Shown here: one piece after another, positions 27,216 to 39,959 of the stretch
Numbering within the stretch: position 1 is the first letter of the stretch
How the letters are laid out: every line of letters begins with the position of its first letter
NCBI RefSeq assembly: GCF_000011105.1
Contig: NC_000961.1
Coordinates: 62,001 to 126,000 of the forward strand
Source: Pyrococcus horikoshii OT3
GTDB taxonomy: Archaea > Methanobacteriota_B > Thermococci > Thermococcales > Thermococcaceae
DNA: 64,000 nt
Direction of reading: 5' to 3'
Translations under genes and position numbers: made by a program
Notes under the pieces: model-generated
What the model was told of the DNA's origin: nothing
The model's database searches: none
Seen by the model: only the letters and a program-made list of their open reading frames with translations

Positions 27216-27857
27216 ATGACGAGGAAGCTGTACTATGAAGATGCATACCTTAAGGAAGCTAAGGGTAGAGTTTTAGAAATAAGGGATAACGCCATACTTT
27301 TGGATCAAACGATATTCTACCCAACGGGGGGAGGTCAACCTCACGATAGGGGAACTATAAATGGGGTCGAAGTTCTCGATGTTTACAAGGATGAAGAAGG
27401 TAACGTCTGGCACGTTGTTAAGGAGCCAGAGAAGTTCAAGGTTGGGGATGAGGTAGAGCTTAAGATAGACTGGGACTATAGATATAAGCTCATGAGAATT
27501 CACACGGGGCTTCACTTACTTGAGCACGTTCTAAACGAGGTTCTTGGAGAAGGGAATTGGCAATTGGTTGGTAGTGGAATGAGCGTTGAAAAAGGTAGGT
27601 ATGACATAGCCTATCCAGAGAACTTGAATAAGTACAAGGAGCAGATAATTAGCCTCTTTAACAAGTACGTTGACGAAGGTGGAGAAGTTAAGATATGGTG
27701 GGAGGGAGATAGAAGGTACACGCAGATTAGGGACTTTGAAGTAATTCCCTGCGGAGGAACGCACGTTAAGGATATCAAGGAGATAGGGCACATAAAGAAG
27801 TTGAAGAGATCCAGCATAGGAAGGGGGAAGCAAAGGTTAGAAATGTGGCTCGAGTAG
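27216..27857 (+). CDS. alaX: Alanyl-tRNA editing protein AlaX, medium form
   Basis: 213 residues homologous to the editing domain of alanyl-tRNA synthetase; it removes serine (or glycine) wrongly attached to tRNA-Ala. The zinc ligands are His96 and His100 in HTGLH, and Cys179 and His183 in CGGTH. The glycine-rich PTGGGQPHD motif marks the AlaX-M type. The start is ATG 27216 behind GGTGAT (27206-27211); a TTG at 27204 is in frame but includes that site. The helicase gene follows after 12 bases. Confidence 0.9.
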   Translation: MTRKLYYEDAYLKEAKGRVLEIRDNAILLDQTIFYPTGGGQPHDRGTINGVEVLDVYKDEEGNVWHVVKEPEKFKVGDEVELKIDWDYRYKLMRIHTGLHLLEHVLNEVLGEGNWQLVGSGMSVEKGRYDIAYPENLNKYKEQIISLFNKYVDEGGEVKIWWEGDRRYTQIRDFEVIPCGGTHVKDIKEIGHIKKLKRSSIGRGKQRLEMWLE

Positions 27858-27869
27858 AGGTGGAAAATT

Positions 27870-30800
27870 TTGGAATTTGGGGAGTTACATCCCAGCGAAA
27901 TCGCAAGGTTCTTTGAACTAGAGGAGTGTCCAAGATTTTTAATTTACCTTGATAGGAAGAAGAAAGGAGAGCTGAACGAATACATTAGGGTCATTAAAAA
28001 GAAAGAGGAAGAAAATAAGGCATTAGCAAAGTGGGGAAAGGAATTTGAACTTGAAATCCTCCAGGGGCTTAAAGGTAGGTTTAACTTTCCCTTCTATGGA
28101 TTTTTTAAGAAGGGAGAAGAGGATGTAACGCTTGCATTTTTTAGGAAGTACTATAGAGGGAACGTTATAATATTCGGGGACGAAGAGGAGGCTTACCAAA
28201 AGTTCAGAGAGCTTTTAAACCTGAACAATATCCTCGTGTATCAAGCTCCACTCATAGGAAAGATAGGGAGGTTTAAAGTTAAAGGGCTCTCGGATTTCAT
28301 AATAAAGCAGGGAGATACCTACTACATTCTTGAGGCTAAGTTTACAAAGGAAGAGAAGCTACCTCACAGGCTTCAGGCCGTTATATACGGAATGCTACTC
28401 GATAAGATAGTCAGAGGTAAAATAAAGCTAGCCATTGTCACTAAGGATAATTTTCCCTGGCCCCGGGAGTTTTTAGATTTCCCGAACGACGTTTTAGAGT
28501 TTGTAACAACGATAGAAGAAAAGCTGAGTGAAGAGATCAAATGGAGCGAAGCCTGGATAACGGCAAGATGTACAACGTGCCAATTCGAGCCTTTGTGCCT
28601 CTCGGAAGCCCTTGAGAAGAGGAGCCTCGGAATCCTGGGGATACCTCCGGGGGATATGAGGGTATTCGAAAAAATAGGAATAAGGACGATAGATGACCTC
28701 GCAAACCTAATGACATTTCCAACTGACAGCCCCATAAGCTTTGAGAGACCCCAGGTAAATGACCATGATGCCTTAGTTGAGATAACCAAAAGAACGAGCC
28801 TAAATGTACCAAGGCTCGTAAGGATTGCCCAAGCAGTTAGGGATGAAAGGAATGGTAAAGTTAAAAGGAAGTACATCCCAGGAACAGGATATAACCTTCC
28901 CTATGATGATGGACGGTTAGTTAAAATCTTTATATACGTTCAAAACAGCCCAGTAACCGATACGCTCATCGGAATCTCGGCCTTAGTTAAATCAAAGAAC
29001 GGAGAAGTGTCCGTTGTTGAACTAGTTGATGACGTTCCCCTAGATCCAGAGATAGGGAAGGAAAAGGAGAGGGAGATGCTTGAGAGGTTCTTCAGGAAAG
29101 TAATAGAAGTTATAAAGAACCTCTCACCTGGTGAGGAAATTTACCCCCATCTATACTTTTACACAAGGGGACAGAGGGAGAGCCTCGTAGATGCCCTTAG
29201 AAGGCACAGGGGACTGTGGTGGAGCAAACCAATTAGGGCCCTTTTAAGCTTAAGGAAGGCCATAGACTGGGAAGGGTTCTCGATAATTAAGGATGAACTA
29301 ATAGAGAGGCATGCATTACCCTTCGCCCAGGGATTGGGAATAATACCAGTTTCAATCCAGTTCGGGTACAGGTGGAAAGAAAACGAATCTTTCAAGGAGA
29401 TCTTTGAAATCCTGGCAAGGAAGGAAGGTGAAAGGCTCAACTTGAAAAAGCTCTACAGCGTAACAGAGCACGATCCAATAAGGGAGCCATACTATCCGGC
29501 CTTGAATAGAGATGACGACGAGATCCCATTCACCCCATTCTGGAAAGCTCTAGTTGAGGGGATAACTAAGGATCCCAGAAAGATAAACGACGTTAAGGAT
29601 ATGCTAGAGCAAGTAGTGAGAGCTATGGCAAAGATAGAGGAAGAAATTCCAGAAAGATATAAAGAGTTCACGAAAAAGGAGGGGATACCTAAAAAGGAGT
29701 TTGAAAGCTTCGATCTTGAAGATGGGGATTTGGCCAGGGTTCTGATCGAGTACTTACTCCTGGAATTTCACTCTAGAAAGGGCCAACTCGAGAGGTATTA
29801 CCGGATCCCTGAAGAGATAAGGGCCTATTCTGAAAAATCTGCAATTGTTAGGATTGAGAGTATAGAGAGGAAAACAAATGGAGAATGTGTAATAAAGGGG
29901 AAAATAGTCCTTCCGAGTGATGACGGTTTTAAGGGGTACTCACCCGAGGAGGTTCTAGTAGATATTGACGAGGATTCCTGGGTGTACGTAACTCCTCTTA
30001 GTATTTTAGGAGGGGATGATCCAGCTAAAATAATAAAGAGGTCTCCACTTGGGGTCATCGAGTATATAAACCATAGAGATGGAAGGATAATCCTAAAGCT
30101 AACCAACGTACCCCCAGGAAAGTTCACCCTTCGGCACTCAAAAAGTAAATGCAGGAATGGAGTGATTAACATCGAGGGGGTAAAGATCCACCTAGGAGAT
30201 TACATAATCCTAGATCCAGCCATCGATGAAATAGGAATGTCAAGGGCATTTGAGGTTCTCGACAAGATTAATGAAGAAGCCCACGAGGTATATAGGCTTT
30301 TAAATGAGATATATGAGGGAAATACGAATATTAATCCCGAAATTGGGGTTTGGAAAAAAGAATATATTCAGGAATTCCTAAACTTTCTTCCCAGCCTAAA
30401 TAGGGAACAGGTTAACTTTGCACTAGACTGCGAGCATAGAATAGTAACCCTTCAAGGGCCTCCAGGAACCGGGAAGACCTCAGGAGCAATAGCTCCAGCA
30501 ATTCTTGCAAGGGCATATTCAACGATAAAGCAAGGAAAAAGCTCCCTATTTATAGTGACGGCCCTCTCCCATAGGGCCGTTAACGAAGCTCTAATAAGGA
30601 CGTATAAGCTTAAAGAGAAGTTGAAAGATATCAAAGAACTCAAGAATGTAGAGCTTATAAGGGGAGTCTCAAGCGAAGAAGCTGTAAAACCCATGGAAAA
30701 GGAGTTAAATGGACTGAAAGTTAATGTGACAAATAAATTTTCATTTTCAAAGTCTCCTCTCTTTCTAACGGTAAAGATTCTCTTTGCAACACCTCAAACA

Positions 30801-31802
30801 GCGTTTAAACTTGCAAAAGATTATGATGCAGACCTCGTGGTGATAGATGAAGCAAGCATGCTGGACTTACCAATGTTCTTCTTGGCAACGAGTAATGCAA
30901 AGGGCCAGGTGTTGCTAGTAGGGGATCATAGACAGATGCAACCGATTCAAGTTCATGAGTGGGAGCTAGAAGATAGGAAAACCATTGAAGAGCACTTACC
31001 CTTCCTTTCGGTTTTAAACTTCATAAGGTTCCTGAGAGGAGAGCTCGAGGAAAGGGAGCTTAAGAGGTTTAAGAGAATTCTGGGTAGAGATCCACCAAGG
31101 TGGAATGTCGATAAAGATCGCGTCCTCCCAATGCACAGGCTTAGAGAAACTTTCAGACTCCCAAGAGCATTAGCCAAGTTACATTCAGAGCTCTTCTACT
31201 CCTTCGATGGGATAGAATTAATAAGCAGGAAAAACTCAGATAGAGAAGTCCTGGAAACGCTGAAAAAAGCAGGGAAAGACGAGTTCCTAAAGTTCATTCT
31301 AGATCCAGGGTATCCAGTAATTTTGATAATCCATAACGAGGGGGGCTCAACCAAGGTTAACGAGTTAGAAGCTGAGATAGTAAAGGATATTCTAAAGGAG
31401 GTTAAAGGCATCGATGTAGGTGTCGTTGTTCCTTACAGGGCCCAGAAGAGGCTAATAAGAAGCCTTGTAAACGTTCAGGTTGATACCGTTGAGAGATTCC
31501 AGGGGGGAGAAAAGGATGTCATAATAGTTTCCATGACATCCAGCGATCCAGCTTACCTCTCAAAGGTTCTGGAATTCATATATAATCCCAATAGACTGAA
31601 CGTCGCCGGTAGTAGGGCCAAGGAAAAGCTAATACTAATAGCATCAAAGAATTTGTTCACGCTTTCTGCGAAGGATTTGGAAACCTTCGAGATACTAAGG
31701 CCATGGAAGAGGTTCTATATAAAAATGAGAAGGGAAGGAGAAAGTAGGAAATTTACAAAAGCTGATTACATATTAGAAGTGTTTAGGTGGGCTGGAGAGT
31801 AA
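27870..31802 (+). CDS. Dna2-like nuclease-helicase with Fe-S cluster
   Basis: 1310 residues. The N-terminal Cas4/Dna2-type nuclease has Cys20 and a trio Cys234, Cys237 and Cys243 (CTTC...LC), the four ligands of a 4Fe-4S cluster, with LEAKFTK as the nuclease E-x-K. A long middle part (about 300-830) is less conserved. The C-terminal superfamily 1 helicase starts with Walker A GPPGTGKT at 863-870, Walker B VVIDEASM near 990 and late motifs VVPYRAQ and DTVERFQGGEKD. Roles in end resection or flap processing are likely. The start is TTG 27870 behind GAGGTGG. It lies between alaX and the RFC genes. Confidence 0.85.
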   Translation: MEFGELHPSEIARFFELEECPRFLIYLDRKKKGELNEYIRVIKKKEEENKALAKWGKEFELEILQGLKGRFNFPFYGFFKKGEEDVTLAFFRKYYRGNVIIFGDEEEAYQKFRELLNLNNILVYQAPLIGKIGRFKVKGLSDFIIKQGDTYYILEAKFTKEEKLPHRLQAVIYGMLLDKIVRGKIKLAIVTKDNFPWPREFLDFPNDVLEFVTTIEEKLSEEIKWSEAWITARCTTCQFEPLCLSEALEKRSLGILGIPPGDMRVFEKIGIRTIDDLANLMTFPTDSPISFERPQVNDHDALVEITKRTSLNVPRLVRIAQAVRDERNGKVKRKYIPGTGYNLPYDDGRLVKIFIYVQNSPVTDTLIGISALVKSKNGEVSVVELVDDVPLDPEIGKEKEREMLERFFRKVIEVIKNLSPGEEIYPHLYFYTRGQRESLVDALRRHRGLWWSKPIRALLSLRKAIDWEGFSIIKDELIERHALPFAQGLGIIPVSIQFGYRWKENESFKEIFEILARKEGERLNLKKLYSVTEHDPIREPYYPALNRDDDEIPFTPFWKALVEGITKDPRKINDVKDMLEQVVRAMAKIEEEIPERYKEFTKKEGIPKKEFESFDLEDGDLARVLIEYLLLEFHSRKGQLERYYRIPEEIRAYSEKSAIVRIESIERKTNGECVIKGKIVLPSDDGFKGYSPEEVLVDIDEDSWVYVTPLSILGGDDPAKIIKRSPLGVIEYINHRDGRIILKLTNVPPGKFTLRHSKSKCRNGVINIEGVKIHLGDYIILDPAIDEIGMSRAFEVLDKINEEAHEVYRLLNEIYEGNTNINPEIGVWKKEYIQEFLNFLPSLNREQVNFALDCEHRIVTLQGPPGTGKTSGAIAPAILARAYSTIKQGKSSLFIVTALSHRAVNEALIRTYKLKEKLKDIKELKNVELIRGVSSEEAVKPMEKELNGLKVNVTNKFSFSKSPLFLTVKILFATPQTAFKLAKDYDADLVVIDEASMLDLPMFFLATSNAKGQVLLVGDHRQMQPIQVHEWELEDRKTIEEHLPFLSVLNFIRFLRGELEERELKRFKRILGRDPPRWNVDKDRVLPMHRLRETFRLPRALAKLHSELFYSFDGIELISRKNSDREVLETLKKAGKDEFLKFILDPGYPVILIIHNEGGSTKVNELEAEIVKDILKEVKGIDVGVVVPYRAQKRLIRSLVNVQVDTVERFQGGEKDVIIVSMTSSDPAYLSKVLEFIYNPNRLNVAGSRAKEKLILIASKNLFTLSAKDLETFEILRPWKRFYIKMRREGESRKFTKADYILEVFRWAGE

Positions 31803-31845
31803 GGCTTAATACCACAACCACAGCTTTCTAAATTAGGTGCATAAT

Positions 31846-34404
31846 ATGGAAGAGGTTAGAGAGGTAAAGGTTCTTGAAAAACCATGGGTTGAAAAGTATA
31901 GGCCTCAGAGATTAGATGAGATAGTGGGTCAAGAGCATATAGTTAAGAGGCTTAAACACTACGTTAAAACTGGGTCAATGCCCCATTTACTATTTGCAGG
32001 TCCTCCTGGTGTTGGAAAGTGCCTCACCGGAGATACTAAAGTTATAGCTAACGGTCAACTCTTCGAACTTAGGGAGCTTGTCGAAAAAATCTCCGGAGGA
32101 AAATTCGGCCCAACTCCCGTTAAGGGGTTAAAAGTTATTGGGATAGATGAAGATGGAAAGCTTAGAGAGTTCGAAGTTCAATATGTTTACAAAGATAAAA
32201 CTGAGAGGCTAATAAGGATAAGGACTCGCCTTGGAAGGGAGCTTAAGGTAACCCCATACCATCCCCTCCTCGTGAATAGAAGGAACGGAGAGATAAAGTG
32301 GGTTAAAGCCGAAGAACTCAAACCTGGTGACAAACTTGCGGTACCGCGTTTCTTACCCATTGTAACCGGAGAAGATCCTCTGGCAGAGTGGCTTGGCTAC
32401 TTCCTCGGAGGCGGTTATGCTGACTCAAAGGAGAACTTAATCATGTTTACCAATGAAGATCCCCTCCTAAGACAACGCTTCATGGAGCTAACGGAAAAGC
32501 TTTTCTCAGATGCAAGGATAAGGGAGATAACCCACGAGAATGGAACTTCAAAAGTTTATGTAAACTCCAAGAAAGCCTTAAAGCTAGTAAACTCCCTAGG
32601 AAATGCTCACATACCCAAAGAATGCTGGAGAGGAATTCGGTCTTTCCTCAGGGCTTACTTCGACTGCAATGGTGGCGTCAAGGGGAACGCTATAGTCCTA
32701 GCAACAGCTAGCAAGGAGATGTCCCAGGAAATAGCATATGCTCTAGCCGGCTTTGGAATAATCTCAAGGATACAAGAATACCGCGTTATTATATCAGGCT
32801 CAGATAACGTAAAGAAGTTCCTAAATGAGATCGGCTTTATTAATCGGAATAAACTTGAAAAGGCCCTAAAGCTTGTTAAAAAAGATGATCCAGGTCATGA
32901 TGGCTTGGAGATCAACTATGAGCTAATATCCTACGTTAAAGATAGGCTTAGGTTAAGTTTCTTTAACGATAAGAGAAGTTGGAGCTACAGAGAAGCGAAG
33001 GAAATTTCCTGGGAGCTGATGAAAGAGATCTACTACCGCCTTGATGAGCTTGAGAAGCTGAAAGAGTCTTTGTCAAGGGGTATCCTAATCGACTGGAACG
33101 AAGTAGCAAAGAGGATAGAAGAGGTAGCAGAAGAAACTGGAATTAGAGCAGATGAACTCCTTGAGTACATAGAAGGAAAAAGAAAGCTGAGTTTCAAGGA
33201 TTACATAAAGATAGCAAAGGTTCTTGGAATTGACGTTGAACATACCATCGAAGCTATGAGAGTTTTTGCAAGAAAGTATTCAAGCTACGCTGAGATTGGA
33301 AGGAGACTCGGTACCTGGAATTCTAGCGTGAAGACAATTCTCGAGAGCAACGCCGTGAACGTTGAAATCCTAGAGAGGATAAGGAAAATTGAACTTGAAC
33401 TCATAGAGGAAATACTCTCCGATGAAAAGCTCAAGGAAGGGATAGCGTACTTAATCTTCCTCTCGCAAAATGAGCTTTATTGGGATGAGATAACTAAAGT
33501 AGAAGAGCTTAGGGGAGAGTTCATAATCTACGATCTTCACGTTCCTGGGTACCACAACTTCATAGCTGGAAACATGCCAACGGTAGTTCACAATACTACA
33601 GCAGCTTTAGCCCTCTCAAGAGAGCTTTTCGGCGAGAACTGGAGGCATAATTTCCTTGAATTGAATGCTTCAGATGAGAGAGGTATAAACGTGATTAGAG
33701 AGAAAGTTAAGGAGTTTGCAAGGACAAAACCCATAGGAGGAGCGAGCTTCAAGATAATCTTCCTTGACGAGGCCGACGCTTTAACTCAAGATGCCCAGCA
33801 AGCATTAAGGAGAACCATGGAGATGTTCTCGAGCAACGTTCGCTTTATCTTAAGCTGTAACTACTCCTCAAAGATCATTGAGCCCATACAGTCTAGATGT
33901 GCGATATTCCGCTTCAGACCCCTCCGTGATGAGGACATAGCAAAGAGATTAAGGTACATTGCCGAAAATGAAGGTTTAGAGCTAACTGAAGAAGGTCTCC
34001 AAGCAATACTTTACATAGCCGAAGGAGACATGAGAAGGGCCATAAACATTCTGCAAGCTGCAGCGGCCCTGGACAAGAAAATTACCGATGAAAATGTATT
34101 CATGGTAGCGAGTAGGGCTAGACCAGAGGATATAAGGGAGATGATGCTCTTAGCCCTTAAGGGTAACTTCCTGAAGGCTAGAGAAAAGCTCAGGGAAATA
34201 CTCCTCAAGCAGGGGCTTAGTGGAGAGGATGTCTTAATTCAGATGCACAAAGAGGTATTTAACTTACCGATAGATGAGCCCACTAAAGTTTACCTAGCGG
34301 ATAAGATAGGAGAGTACAACTTCAGGCTCGTTGAAGGAGCTAACGAGATGATACAGCTTGAAGCCCTCTTAGCTCAATTTACCTTAGTTGGAAAGAAGAA
34401 GTGA
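31846..34404 (+). CDS. rfcS: Replication factor C small subunit precursor with intein
   Basis: An 852-residue precursor. Removal of a 525-residue intein (residues 59-583) leaves a 327-residue clamp-loader subunit, which with RfcL opens PCNA on primed DNA. The N-terminal [10 protein letters not shown] box and GPPGVGK P-loop are in the first extein; [16 protein letters not shown] and the arginine-finger SRC follow the intein. The insertion splits the P-loop after its lysine, so the unspliced protein should be inactive. The start is ATG 31846 behind TTAGGTG. RfcL begins 6 bases after the stop. Confidence 0.95.
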   Translation: MEEVREVKVLEKPWVEKYRPQRLDEIVGQEHIVKRLKHYVKTGSMPHLLFAGPPGVGKCLTGDTKVIANGQLFELRELVEKISGGKFGPTPVKGLKVIGIDEDGKLREFEVQYVYKDKTERLIRIRTRLGRELKVTPYHPLLVNRRNGEIKWVKAEELKPGDKLAVPRFLPIVTGEDPLAEWLGYFLGGGYADSKENLIMFTNEDPLLRQRFMELTEKLFSDARIREITHENGTSKVYVNSKKALKLVNSLGNAHIPKECWRGIRSFLRAYFDCNGGVKGNAIVLATASKEMSQEIAYALAGFGIISRIQEYRVIISGSDNVKKFLNEIGFINRNKLEKALKLVKKDDPGHDGLEINYELISYVKDRLRLSFFNDKRSWSYREAKEISWELMKEIYYRLDELEKLKESLSRGILIDWNEVAKRIEEVAEETGIRADELLEYIEGKRKLSFKDYIKIAKVLGIDVEHTIEAMRVFARKYSSYAEIGRRLGTWNSSVKTILESNAVNVEILERIRKIELELIEEILSDEKLKEGIAYLIFLSQNELYWDEITKVEELRGEFIIYDLHVPGYHNFIAGNMPTVVHNTTAALALSRELFGENWRHNFLELNASDERGINVIREKVKEFARTKPIGGASFKIIFLDEADALTQDAQQALRRTMEMFSSNVRFILSCNYSSKIIEPIQSRCAIFRFRPLRDEDIAKRLRYIAENEGLELTEEGLQAILYIAEGDMRRAINILQAAAALDKKITDENVFMVASRARPEDIREMMLLALKGNFLKAREKLREILLKQGLSGEDVLIQMHKEVFNLPIDEPTKVYLADKIGEYNFRLVEGANEMIQLEALLAQFTLVGKKK
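32020..33594 (+). mobile_element. RfcS intein with LAGLIDADG-type endonuclease domain
   Basis: The intein is 525 residues, from Cys59 (KC|LTGDT) to Asn583 (VVHN|T), with Thr584 as the downstream nucleophile. Splicing blocks include TPYHPLL and the final [11 protein letters not shown]...VVHN. The endonuclease motifs read YFLGGGYAD (residues 185-193) and YFDCNGGV (271-278). At the places of the catalytic acids stand Gly189 and Asn275, so splicing is expected but DNA cleavage is not. Confidence 0.9.
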
Positions 34405-34410
34405 TAGCCT

Positions 34411-35817
34411 ATGCCCGATGTTCCATGGATTGAGAAGTACAGGCCAAGGAAGTTAAGTGAAATAGTTAACCAAGAGCAGGCCCTAGAGAAAGTTAGAGCA
34501 TGGATAGAATCCTGGTTACATGGAAATCCACCGAAGAAAAAAGCCTTATTATTGGCCGGGCCCCCAGGAAGTGGGAAGACTACCACGGTTTACGCCCTAG
34601 CTCACGAATACAACTTTGAGGTTATAGAGCTCAATGCTAGCGACGAGAGGACTTATAACAAGATAGCTAGGTACGTTCAAGCGGCCTATACAATGGATAT
34701 CATGGGTAAGAGGAGGAAGATAATCTTCCTGGATGAAGCCGACAATATTGAACCTAGTGGAGCTCCGGAAATTGCAAAGCTAATAGATAAGGCCAGGAAC
34801 CCCATAATAATGGCCGCAAATCACTACTGGGAAGTTCCAAAGGAAATAAGAGATAGAGCTGAGCTCGTTGAGTATAAGAGATTAAACCAGAGGGATGTTA
34901 TCTCTGCTTTAGTCAGAATACTCAAGAGAGAAGGAATAACAGTCCCCAAGGAGATCCTCACGGAAATAGCGAAGAGATCAAGCGGTGATCTGAGAGCTGC
35001 GATAAACGACCTTCAAACGATTGTGGCCGGTGGATATGAGGATGCAAAGTATGTCTTAGCTTACAGAGACGTTGAAAAGACGGTATTCCAATCTCTCGGG
35101 ATGGTATTTAGTAGTGATAATGCTAAGAGGGCAAAGCTAGCCCTAATGAACCTGGATATGTCCCCAGATGAGTTCCTATTATGGGTCGATGAGAACATAC
35201 CTCACATGTACCTTAAGCCCGAGGAAATGGCGAGGGCTTATGAAGCGATAAGTAGAGCTGATATCTACCTAGGAAGGGCTCAGAGAACGGGAAATTACTC
35301 GCTTTGGAAGTACGCCATAGACATGATGACCGCTGGAGTTGCCGTGGCGGGAACTAAAAAGAAGGGATTTGCAAAGTTTTATCCCCCAAATACCCTAAAA
35401 ATGCTCGCAGAGAGCAAAGAGGAGAGATCCATAAGGGATTCCATTATTAAGAAAATAATGAAAGAGATGCACATGAGCAAGCTTGAAGCCCTGGAAACTA
35501 TGAAAATCCTCAGGACGATATTCGAGAACAACCTAGATCTTGCAGCTCATTTCACGGTCTTTTTAGAGCTTACGGAGAAGGAAGTTGAGTTCCTAGCAGG
35601 AAAGGAAAAGGCCGGAACGATCTGGGGTAAAACACTTTCCATAAGGAGAAGGATTAAGGAAACAGAAAAAATTGAAGAGAAAGCCGTTGAGGAGAAAGTA
35701 GAGGAGGAAGAAGCTGAAGAGGAAGAAGAGGAGGAGAGGAAGGAAGAGGAGAAGCCCAAAGCTGAAAAGAAGAAAGGGAAGCAGGTCACACTCTTTGACT
35801 TTATTAAGAAGAATTAG
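34411..35817 (+). CDS. rfcL: Replication factor C large subunit
   Basis: 468 residues. Walker A is GPPGSGKTT (residues 50-58), with LNASDERT and FLDEADNI following, as in AAA+ clamp loaders. The C-terminal 60 residues are a long glutamate/lysine stretch that ends in [11 protein letters not shown], a PCNA-interacting (PIP) motif. No intein is present here. It is 6 bases downstream of rfcS on the same transcript. The 3' end overlaps the convergent moaA gene by 14 bases. Confidence 0.95.
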   Translation: MPDVPWIEKYRPRKLSEIVNQEQALEKVRAWIESWLHGNPPKKKALLLAGPPGSGKTTTVYALAHEYNFEVIELNASDERTYNKIARYVQAAYTMDIMGKRRKIIFLDEADNIEPSGAPEIAKLIDKARNPIIMAANHYWEVPKEIRDRAELVEYKRLNQRDVISALVRILKREGITVPKEILTEIAKRSSGDLRAAINDLQTIVAGGYEDAKYVLAYRDVEKTVFQSLGMVFSSDNAKRAKLALMNLDMSPDEFLLWVDENIPHMYLKPEEMARAYEAISRADIYLGRAQRTGNYSLWKYAIDMMTAGVAVAGTKKKGFAKFYPPNTLKMLAESKEERSIRDSIIKKIMKEMHMSKLEALETMKILRTIFENNLDLAAHFTVFLELTEKEVEFLAGKEKAGTIWGKTLSIRRRIKETEKIEEKAVEEKVEEEEAEEEEEEERKEEEKPKAEKKKGKQVTLFDFIKKN

Positions 35818-36736
35818 AGGTCCAATACGGCCTCCTCAAGAGCACAGCCCTCTTAAATATCTCAATCAAATCAGCATCGCTTGCTCCATTCCTCAGGGGC
35901 CCCAGGATGTCAATGAGGTCATCTCGCCTAAGCAAACAAGTCTTCAAGTAGCCGTCAGCGGTAAGCCTTAACCTGGTACAGTTCATGCAAAAAACGGTGT
36001 TGTGCATTGACCTTACGACTTCAACCTCGACGATCTTACCGTCAATAGGGATAAAGTATTTCCTCCTCCTGTGCATTCTTCTCTCTTTCACTTTAACCGC
36101 AAGCTTTTCAAATTTCTCTTCTAAAGGCTTTAAAGGGTAAAAGAAATCCTTAAAGAATTGAGAGTTTTCCATTTCCCTGGGAACCTCCAGTTCTATAAGT
36201 TGAAGGATTGCGTTAACTTCGCCGGCGAATCTCATCATATCCCATATTTCATCATCATTTACCCCTTTCATCACAACCATGTTGAGCTTTACAGGATAAA
36301 AGAGCTTTGTCGCCTTTTTTATACCTTTAATAACTTCATCCAGAACATTAAAGCCCGTGATCATCTTATACTTCTTCCTATCAAGAGTATCGAGGCTTAT
36401 ATTAACTCGATCAAGGCCCGCTTCCTTCAGCTTCTCGGCCAATACGTACATCGTAGTTCCGTTTGTGGTTAAGGATAAATCTACAACGTAAGGCTTTAAC
36501 CTTCTGATAATCTCTAGTATATCCTTCCTTATTGTTGGTTCTCCTCCAGTGAGTTTAACTTTTTTGATTCCAAGCCTGGATGCCACCCTTACGATCCTTT
36601 CAATTTCTTCAGGGGTCATGAACCTTTCTCCATCTAGCTGACCTTCCCTATGACAGTAGAAGCAGCTAAGATTGCACTCCTTAGTGAGGGATATCCTAAG
36701 GTTAGTAACGGGCCTTCCAAAGCGATCTATTAACAT
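35804..36736 (-). CDS. moaA: GTP 3',8-cyclase, molybdopterin/tungstopterin synthesis
   Basis: 310 residues of the radical SAM enzyme that starts pterin cofactor synthesis from GTP. The first Fe-S motif is CNLSCFYC (Cys21, Cys25, Cys28); the second, [18 protein letters not shown], lies near the C-terminus. The C-terminus ends WTSNSS and lacks the Gly-Gly tail of bacterial MoaA. The start is ATG 36736 behind GGAGGTT; the six extra upstream residues lack support. It converges on rfcL with a 14-base overlap. Thermococcales would use the product for tungsten enzymes. Confidence 0.9.
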   Translation of the reverse strand: MLIDRFGRPVTNLRISLTKECNLSCFYCHREGQLDGERFMTPEEIERIVRVASRLGIKKVKLTGGEPTIRKDILEIIRRLKPYVVDLSLTTNGTTMYVLAEKLKEAGLDRVNISLDTLDRKKYKMITGFNVLDEVIKGIKKATKLFYPVKLNMVVMKGVNDDEIWDMMRFAGEVNAILQLIELEVPREMENSQFFKDFFYPLKPLEEKFEKLAVKVKERRMHRRRKYFIPIDGKIVEVEVVRSMHNTVFCMNCTRLRLTADGYLKTCLLRRDDLIDILGPLRNGASDADLIEIFKRAVLLRRPYWTSNSS

Positions 36737-36794
36737 GATCAACCTCCATATCATCGAAGATATTGTTAAAAATATAAGTCATGCGCTAACAAAA

Positions 36795-37841
<1,047 letters not shown>

Positions 37842-37881
37842 TTAACTTCTTTTGCTTAAATAACATTTTGGGGTTGCAGAG

Positions 37882-38574
37882 TTGAAGGAGAAGTTGAGAA
37901 GGATCAGAGATTCCCACCGAGACTTTGAAAATTTGATTCCAGAAATTGCAAAGGGGTCAAGGGATGCTATTTCAAAGGCTTACGTGCTCATAAATAACGA
38001 GATAAGAGACATCTCCGAGATTTTAGATGAGGCCTTCAAGATTGGCAGAGAGTTCAAAGAGACTACTGAAGAAACTATGAAACTTATAATCCAAATGAAA
38101 GGAATTCTTGACGAGGTTCTAATAAATTTTAACGATGTGGATAAGTTAAGATTTTCACTTAGAAAACTCCTGAACTTTAACAGAAGCTTTGACTACATAA
38201 TCACGGAAAATTTAAGCACGCTAATAACCTATGCAGAATTTGCGGAAATTATCGAGAAAGGAGCTGTTCCATCTTCAATATTGGATAAGATAAACAAGAT
38301 TGAAGAATTTACTAAGCAAGTTAACACATTAATAAAATTCTTAAAGATGCTCTATGATAAACCATCAGACATTTTCAAAGTCGAGTTCTCGATTAGAAAG
38401 GCCAATCAGATGGGTATGAAATGGGTCAATATATGGTATCTTGAGAGAGAAACGGGACTTAATGGGGATGAAATAAGGGAGATACTGGAAGCCTTAACGC
38501 TCATTGGAGTTACTGAAAGGGCAGAAAGAGGTGGTGAAAGTGTCTACAGAATCAGAGATCTCGGTGAGGATTAG
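37882..38574 (+). CDS. Helical protein with C-terminal winged-helix-like region, unknown function
   Basis: 230 residues, almost entirely predicted helix. Residues 1-160 are amphipathic helices with no named family, and about 175-225 look like a winged helix ([30 protein letters not shown], with a wing before YRIRDL). I do not recognise it. The start is TTG 37882, with weak signal; neighbouring TTG codons are possible. The fau-1 gene begins inside its last 35 bases, so it is coupled to an RNase gene and may act with it. Confidence 0.6.
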   Translation: MKEKLRRIRDSHRDFENLIPEIAKGSRDAISKAYVLINNEIRDISEILDEAFKIGREFKETTEETMKLIIQMKGILDEVLINFNDVDKLRFSLRKLLNFNRSFDYIITENLSTLITYAEFAEIIEKGAVPSSILDKINKIEEFTKQVNTLIKFLKMLYDKPSDIFKVEFSIRKANQMGMKWVNIWYLERETGLNGDEIREILEALTLIGVTERAERGGESVYRIRDLGED

Positions 38575-39949
38575 GGGAATTTATAGTACCGCATTAACTA
38601 AGCTTCTCTTAGACAAGGGGTTCAAAATAGTTCAACCCAGCGATATTATTGCAGAGAGACTTGGGTTAGAGAAGTCCTACGAAGACTTCGATATTGATAT
38701 ATACGACAGGAACCATGGAATTACGGTTGTTGGAACAAAAGTTGAAGAAATTAGAAAGGTTCTCGAAGAGGAACTCATTGATGTCTTCTTTAGGAAGCTC
38801 CCATATAAGTTGTATGGTGTTTACAAGGGAATAGTCGTGAAAAGAGACGATAGGTACGTGTACGTTGACATTGGAAACGCCATAGGAACTGTACTCATAG
38901 AGGAGTTGCCAGATGCTACGGAAGGGGATGAGGTAATAGTCCAGGTAAAGAAGCACAATGTTTTACCTCATTTGAGTGTTTTGATAACCATACCCGGAGA
39001 CTATGCGGTATTAATACCGAAACCAATAGGAGTTCAGAGACATGTGAAAATTTCAAGGAAGATAAGGGATCCAGAAGAAAGGGAAAGACTAAGAATACTT
39101 GGCCTAAGCGTGAACCTCGGGGAGTGGGGAATTCTTTGGAGGACTGCAGCCGCCTATAAGGAATGGAGCGTTCTAAGGGATGAAATTGTGAGACTATCTA
39201 AGGTGGCCGATAAGCTTAAGGAAGCTGAAAAATACTCTGCGCCCGCTGAGATAATTGAAGGGAGGAACATCTATGAGATAGAATTTGGAGGAGGGGCGAA
39301 GAAGAAGTTGGACGAAATAAGAAATAAGGTAGTTCCCACCATAGAGGGGCATCACCAGTACAAATCGTACGATCCCGAATTTACATTAGCAGTCGAGGTT
39401 GCTGAGGGTATTTTAGCTAAGATGCCCTCTCAAAGACAGAAGATAAGTGAAGGCTTCATAGAGGCCATAGTCAATTCAAAAGGACCAAAGCTCGGATGGA
39501 TGTTTACTTTAAATCACGTTAAACCAGACGGGCAGGTTATAAAAATAGGGCCCGGAGAGGTAATAGAGGTATCGGTTAAGCCCCTAAAGGTCAAGATAAG
39601 AAGGAACCTTAAACCCGGTAGAGTCTATGATGGATTAGAGGTTCCCATAGAGCCAGGGGATTACGCAATAACCGAGATAGAAGCTGGAAAATGGTGGTTT
39701 GTCCACCGCTACTATGATAGAAATGGTAATCTAAAGGGAGAGTTCTACAACATAAATACCCCCGTTGAGATATATCCAGATAAGGCAAGGTACATAGACC
39801 TAGAAGTTGACATAGTGAAATGGCCAGATGGAAAGAAAGAAATAATAGACAAAGAAAAGTTAAAGGAGCACTATGAAGATGGAATAATAAGCGAAAAGCT
39901 CTACAAATCCGTCTTAAGAATAGTCCAGGAAATTTATGAGAAGGTATGA
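38540..39949 (+). CDS. fau-1: FAU-1, AU-rich-RNA-binding RNase E/G-type protein
   Basis: 470 residues of the FAU-1 family of Thermococcales and some other archaea, described as binding AU-rich RNA and having RNase E/G-like activity, with a role suggested in 5S rRNA processing. The N-terminal part includes an S1-like strand set ([20 protein letters not shown]), followed by the family-specific region. The start is GTG 38540 behind GAGGTGG (38529-38535), 35 bases inside the upstream gene. Its end faces radB, with a gap of about 10 bases between stops. Confidence 0.85.
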   Translation: MSTESEISVRIRGIYSTALTKLLLDKGFKIVQPSDIIAERLGLEKSYEDFDIDIYDRNHGITVVGTKVEEIRKVLEEELIDVFFRKLPYKLYGVYKGIVVKRDDRYVYVDIGNAIGTVLIEELPDATEGDEVIVQVKKHNVLPHLSVLITIPGDYAVLIPKPIGVQRHVKISRKIRDPEERERLRILGLSVNLGEWGILWRTAAAYKEWSVLRDEIVRLSKVADKLKEAEKYSAPAEIIEGRNIYEIEFGGGAKKKLDEIRNKVVPTIEGHHQYKSYDPEFTLAVEVAEGILAKMPSQRQKISEGFIEAIVNSKGPKLGWMFTLNHVKPDGQVIKIGPGEVIEVSVKPLKVKIRRNLKPGRVYDGLEVPIEPGDYAITEIEAGKWWFVHRYYDRNGNLKGEFYNINTPVEIYPDKARYIDLEVDIVKWPDGKKEIIDKEKLKEHYEDGIISEKLYKSVLRIVQEIYEKV

Positions 39950-39959
39950 ACCCCATTTT

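Noticed and set aside
28373-28876. Long open antisense frames, such as this one in the helicase gene and 3287-3736 in the peptidase gene
   Set aside because: They mirror strongly coding sense genes, have low-complexity Ser/Leu/Pro-rich products, and lack ribosome sites.
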